Part shown: one piece after another, positions 20,575 through 22,898 of the stretch
How the letters are laid out: every line of letters begins with the position of its first letter
Numbering within the stretch: the stretch's first letter is position 1
From: CAYSLC01 sp964431545
GTDB lineage: Bacteria; Desulfobacterota; Desulfobacteria; Desulfobacterales; JAABSP01
Length of the DNA stretch: 22,898 nucleotides
NCBI GenBank assembly: GCA_964431545.1
Contig: CAYSLC010000072.1
Location: 1 to 22,898, forward strand
Direction of reading: 5' to 3'
Notes under the pieces: generated by a model
Databases searched by the model: none
What the model saw: only the letters and a program-made list of their open reading frames with translations
Told to the model about the DNA's origin: nothing
Program-made: the position numbers and the translations under genes

Positions 20575-21525
20575 GTGGTCCACACGGAGACGGAGAACAC
20601 CGGCCGGGAGGTCGCAAAAGGCACCGCCCTCACCGTGGTCATCTTTTCGGTGACCGCCTTTATCCCGATCCTGGGGTTCGCCTTCGCCGTCTTTCTGCCG
20701 CTTCCGATCCTTTTTTACCGCGCCAAGCTCGGGCGATCCCCCGGGGCCGTGGTCGCCCTGGCGTCCATGGGCGTCATCGCCCTGCTGATCGGGCGGCTGA
20801 CCATCGACCTGCTCTTTTTCGGGGAGCTTCTCCTTCTGGGGTTCGTCCTGAGCGAGACCCTGGAGAAGGACCTCCCCGTGGAGCGGACCATCCTCTATAC
20901 GTGCGGCGTGGTGGTCGCGGCGGCCGGCGTCTGGCTGCTCCTCATCAGCCGTCTGAAGGAGACGGGCATCGTCGCCCTGGTCTCGGGCTATATGGAGGCC
21001 AACCTCAAGCTGACCCTGGAGGTCTACGAACGGATGGGGGTCTCCCAGGAGGTGATCCATACCGTCGCCTCCGCCATGGACCAGATCCAGTACGTCCTGG
21101 TCCGGATCCTGCCGGCCCTGGGTGTCGCCTCCGTCCTGTTTCTGACCTGGTCCAGTCTGCTGCTGGCCCGCCCCCTCCTGAAGAACCGGAACCTCTTCTT
21201 CCCGGATTTCGGCGCCCTCAACCTCTGGAAGCCGCCGGAGCAGCTCGTCTGGGCCGTCATCGGCTGCGGCGTCGCCCTGCTCGCGCCGGCCCCCGGGCTG
21301 AAGATGGCCGCCGTCAACGGCCTGATCGTCCTGATGACCGTCTATTTCTTCGGAGGGATCGCCATCGTCTCCTACTTCTTCGAGAAGAAGAACTTTCCCC
21401 CCGTGCTGCGGGTGCTGCTCTACAGCCTCATCGGGCTCCAGCAGATCGCGCTGCTGGTGGTGATCGGCCTCGGCTTTTTTGATATTTGGATCAATTTTCG
21501 GAAACCCAGCCCCCCGCGGGAGTAG
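20575..21525 (+). CDS. DUF2232 family membrane protein
   Basis: The protein has 316 residues and starts with GTG at 20575 behind GGGGGAG (20562-20568). At least seven hydrophobic segments are visible, for example near 18-46, 60-78, 80-92, 106-124, 184-200 and 220-290. There are few charged residues inside them and no signal peptide. The membrane topology and position between rpsR and rplI fit DUF2232 (YybS-like) proteins, which often occupy this place in delta-type bacteria. The function is unknown; some members are thought to resemble S components of transporters. The upstream spacer contains two near-copies of CCCTGAAGGGGG, only one of which has the right spacing for the start. Confidence 0.82.
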   Translation: MVHTETENTGREVAKGTALTVVIFSVTAFIPILGFAFAVFLPLPILFYRAKLGRSPGAVVALASMGVIALLIGRLTIDLLFFGELLLLGFVLSETLEKDLPVERTILYTCGVVVAAAGVWLLLISRLKETGIVALVSGYMEANLKLTLEVYERMGVSQEVIHTVASAMDQIQYVLVRILPALGVASVLFLTWSSLLLARPLLKNRNLFFPDFGALNLWKPPEQLVWAVIGCGVALLAPAPGLKMAAVNGLIVLMTVYFFGGIAIVSYFFEKKNFPPVLRVLLYSLIGLQQIALLVVIGLGFFDIWINFRKPSPPRE

Positions 21526-21547
21526 GGGGCGAACGGAAGGTGACAAA

Positions 21548-21991
21548 ATGAAACTAATCCTGACAGAAACCATAGAGTCTTTGGGGATCATCGGTACCGA
21601 GGTGGAGGTGAAGCCCGGATACGCCAGAAACTACCTTCTGCCCCAGGGAAAAGCCGTCCCCGACACCCCCGCCAACCGGAACCGGCTGGAGCAGGAGCGC
21701 GCCAAGTTCGAACTTCAGGTGGCCAAGGAAAAGGCCCATGCCGAGGAGATGGCCAAGCGGATCGAGGGGCTCGCCTGTCAGATACCGGCCAAGGTGAGCG
21801 AGGAGGATCGCCTCTACGGCTCCGTCTCGGTGCGGGAGATCGTCGATGCCCTGGCCAAGATGGGCATCGATGTGGAAAAGCGGATGGTCCTGTTGCCGGA
21901 GCCCATCAAGGCGGTGGGCACCTACCAGATCCCCATCCGCCTCTACGCCGATGTGGAACCCGAAATTTCGGTTGAAGTCGTCCCCGAATAG
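21548..21991 (+). CDS. rplI: Ribosomal protein bL9
   Basis: The protein has 147 residues, the usual length. The start at ATG 21548 gives MKLILTETIESLGIIGTEVE, followed by the bL9 signature VKPGYARNYLLPQGKAV. A charged connecting helix and the C-terminal domain (RLYGSVSVREIVDALAKMG, then IRLYADVEPEISVEVV) follow. GGAAGGTG (21535-21541) is the ribosome-binding site. bL9 binds 23S rRNA near the base of the L1 stalk. The open frame extends upstream to 21479 but only within the DUF2232 gene. The 3' end contains a promoter-like sequence for dnaB. Confidence 0.96.
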   Translation: MKLILTETIESLGIIGTEVEVKPGYARNYLLPQGKAVPDTPANRNRLEQERAKFELQVAKEKAHAEEMAKRIEGLACQIPAKVSEEDRLYGSVSVREIVDALAKMGIDVEKRMVLLPEPIKAVGTYQIPIRLYADVEPEISVEVVPE

Positions 21992-22001
21992 CCGGTATAC
22001 T
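21972..22001 (+). promoter_or_regulatory. Candidate dnaB promoter overlapping the rplI 3' end
   Basis: TTGAAG (21972-21977), an 18-base spacer and TATACT (21996-22001) form a reasonable sigma-70 site. Transcription would start near 22008, just before a strong hairpin, giving a leader of about 98 bases. Confidence 0.55.
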
Positions 22002-22011
22002 CTCTCATCAT

Positions 22012-22058
22012 CCTCCGGGGACGGTCGGCCCCGGAGGGTGGGCCGAAGCCGACCGTCC
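22012..22058 (+). other. Overlapping, mutually exclusive hairpins in the rplI-dnaB spacer
   Basis: Hairpin 1 pairs CCTCCGGGG (22012-22020) with CCCCGGAGG (22029-22037) around loop ACGGTCGG. Hairpin 2 pairs GGACGGTCGGC (22019-22029) with GCCGACCGTCC (22048-22058). They share bases, so they compete or form a pseudoknot. No T run follows either, so neither is a simple terminator. Confidence 0.7.
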
Positions 22059-22105
22059 ATCCCGGAATCCATCAACAAAAAGACCGCTTCGCGCCGCCGA
22101 GGGCC

Positions 22106-22898
22106 ATGACCGTTCAACCATTGAAAAAGAGCCAGGCCGACTTTCAGGGCCTGGTCCCCCCCCAGAACCTGGAGGCGGAGGAATCGATCCTCTCGTCGGT
22201 CCTCTACGACAACAACGTCCTGCTCGACATCATCGACATCCTTAAGCCGGAGGATTTCTACCGGTCCGCGCACCAGAAGGTCTACGCGGGGATGCTCGAT
22301 CTCTTCTCCCGGAACGAGCCGGTGGACCTGATCACCCTGCGCAATCTCCTGCGGGAGAAAGGAGAGCTGGAGCAGGTGGGCGGGGCCACCTTCCTCGCCT
22401 CCCTCATGACCGAAGTGCCCGTGGCGATCAACACCCCCCACCACGCCAAGATCGTCCACGACAAGGCGTGTCTGCGGATGCTGATCATGAAGTCCAACGC
22501 CATCACCAAGCGGTGCTTCGACGACCGGGGGGACGTGGACGGGATCATCGACTTCGCCGAGGGGGCCATCTTCGACATCTCCCAGCACAAGACCACCAAG
22601 GCCTTCCACCCCCTGGGCAAGATCATCGAGGGGAACATCGACACCCTGGAGGAGCGGCAGGGGAACAAGGCCCTGGTCACCGGCGTCCCCACCGGCTACG
22701 ACCAGTTGGACACCCTGACCGCCGGCTTCCAGAACTCCGATCTGATCATCCTGGCGGCCCGCCCCAGCATGGGCAAGACCGCATTCGCCCTCAACGTGGC
22801 CCGGAACGCCGCCATCGAAACCAATGTCCCCGTGGCCGTCTTTTCCCTGGAGATGTCCAAGGAGCAGCTCTCCATGCGGCTGCTCTGCGCCGAGGCCC
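22106..22898 (+). CDS. dnaB: Replicative DNA helicase DnaB, N-terminal part (3' end outside the window)
   Basis: 264 residues are visible and the frame is open to the window edge. LVPPQNLEAEESILSSVLYD starts the N-terminal primase-interacting domain. DFYRSAHQKVYAGMLDLF, LREKGELEQVGGATFLASL and VPTGYDQLDTLTAGF follow, then the Walker A AARPSMGKTAFALNVA (about 226-241), and the visible part ends within FSLEMSKEQL and the following LLCAEA. DnaB is the hexameric helicase that unwinds DNA at the replication fork; no intein is seen in the visible part. A GAGGG lies close to the ATG at 22106, a somewhat short spacing. It follows rplI, as in many bacteria, but has its own candidate promoter and structured leader. 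Confidence 0.95.
   Translation, partial: MTVQPLKKSQADFQGLVPPQNLEAEESILSSVLYDNNVLLDIIDILKPEDFYRSAHQKVYAGMLDLFSRNEPVDLITLRNLLREKGELEQVGGATFLASLMTEVPVAINTPHHAKIVHDKACLRMLIMKSNAITKRCFDDRGDVDGIIDFAEGAIFDISQHKTTKAFHPLGKIIEGNIDTLEERQGNKALVTGVPTGYDQLDTLTAGFQNSDLIILAARPSMGKTAFALNVARNAAIETNVPVAVFSLEMSKEQLSMRLLCAEA

Overview
The window looks like chromosomal DNA of a GC-rich, probably anaerobic, Gram-negative bacterium, most likely in the Desulfobacterota (former Deltaproteobacteria) or a close relative. This is inferred from three things: the gene order rpsF-rpsR-DUF2232-rplI-dnaB, the pairing of a Tat-exported DUF362 protein with a membrane polyferredoxin, and outer-membrane and murein-recycling genes (a beta-barrel ending in Phe, and mpl). 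The background is strongly GC-rich. Visibly AT-richer islands lie near 560-830, 5820-6060 and 13430-13570.

Layout. 1-450 is the 3' end of a DUF362 gene. 819-2793 holds two adjacent secreted low-complexity proteins: an acidic Tyr/Trp/Asp-rich one, and an Arg/Asp/Tyr repeat protein with a duplicated C-terminal domain. 2854-3683 is a minus-strand amidohydrolase with its terminator, divergent from an acyl-CoA synthetase (3832-5364). 5437-10270 is a minus-strand block: a small unknown protein, a 1026-residue protein with about ten DUF349-type repeats behind a near-consensus promoter, and an outer-membrane beta-barrel protein. 10708-13412 is a two-gene unit: a Tat-exported DUF362 protein translationally coupled to a six-cluster polyferredoxin that looks like a NapH-NapG fusion.

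The polyferredoxin ends in a Gly-rich repetitive tail. The DNA encoding this tail recurs, frame-shifted, at 14790-14959. Between the two copies sits a compositionally different AAA ATPase/DUF4143 gene with its own palindromic promoter. 14989-18594 is a tightly overlapping minus-strand operon read hemL-mpl-alpha/beta hydrolase. 18752-19513 encodes a divergent KptA/Tpt1-like protein that lacks the canonical Arg-His pair. tRNA-Lys(CUU), with promoter and terminator, precedes the housekeeping cluster rpsF-rpsR-DUF2232-rplI. dnaB follows behind its own apparent promoter and a leader with competing hairpins, and runs off the right edge.

The most interesting material is (i) the paired secreted proteins with complementary composition, (ii) the ATPase module between duplicated gene tails, (iii) the KptA-like protein with altered active-site residues, and (iv) the fused polyferredoxin/DUF362 unit. 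All family assignments come from reading motifs by eye; no database search was run.
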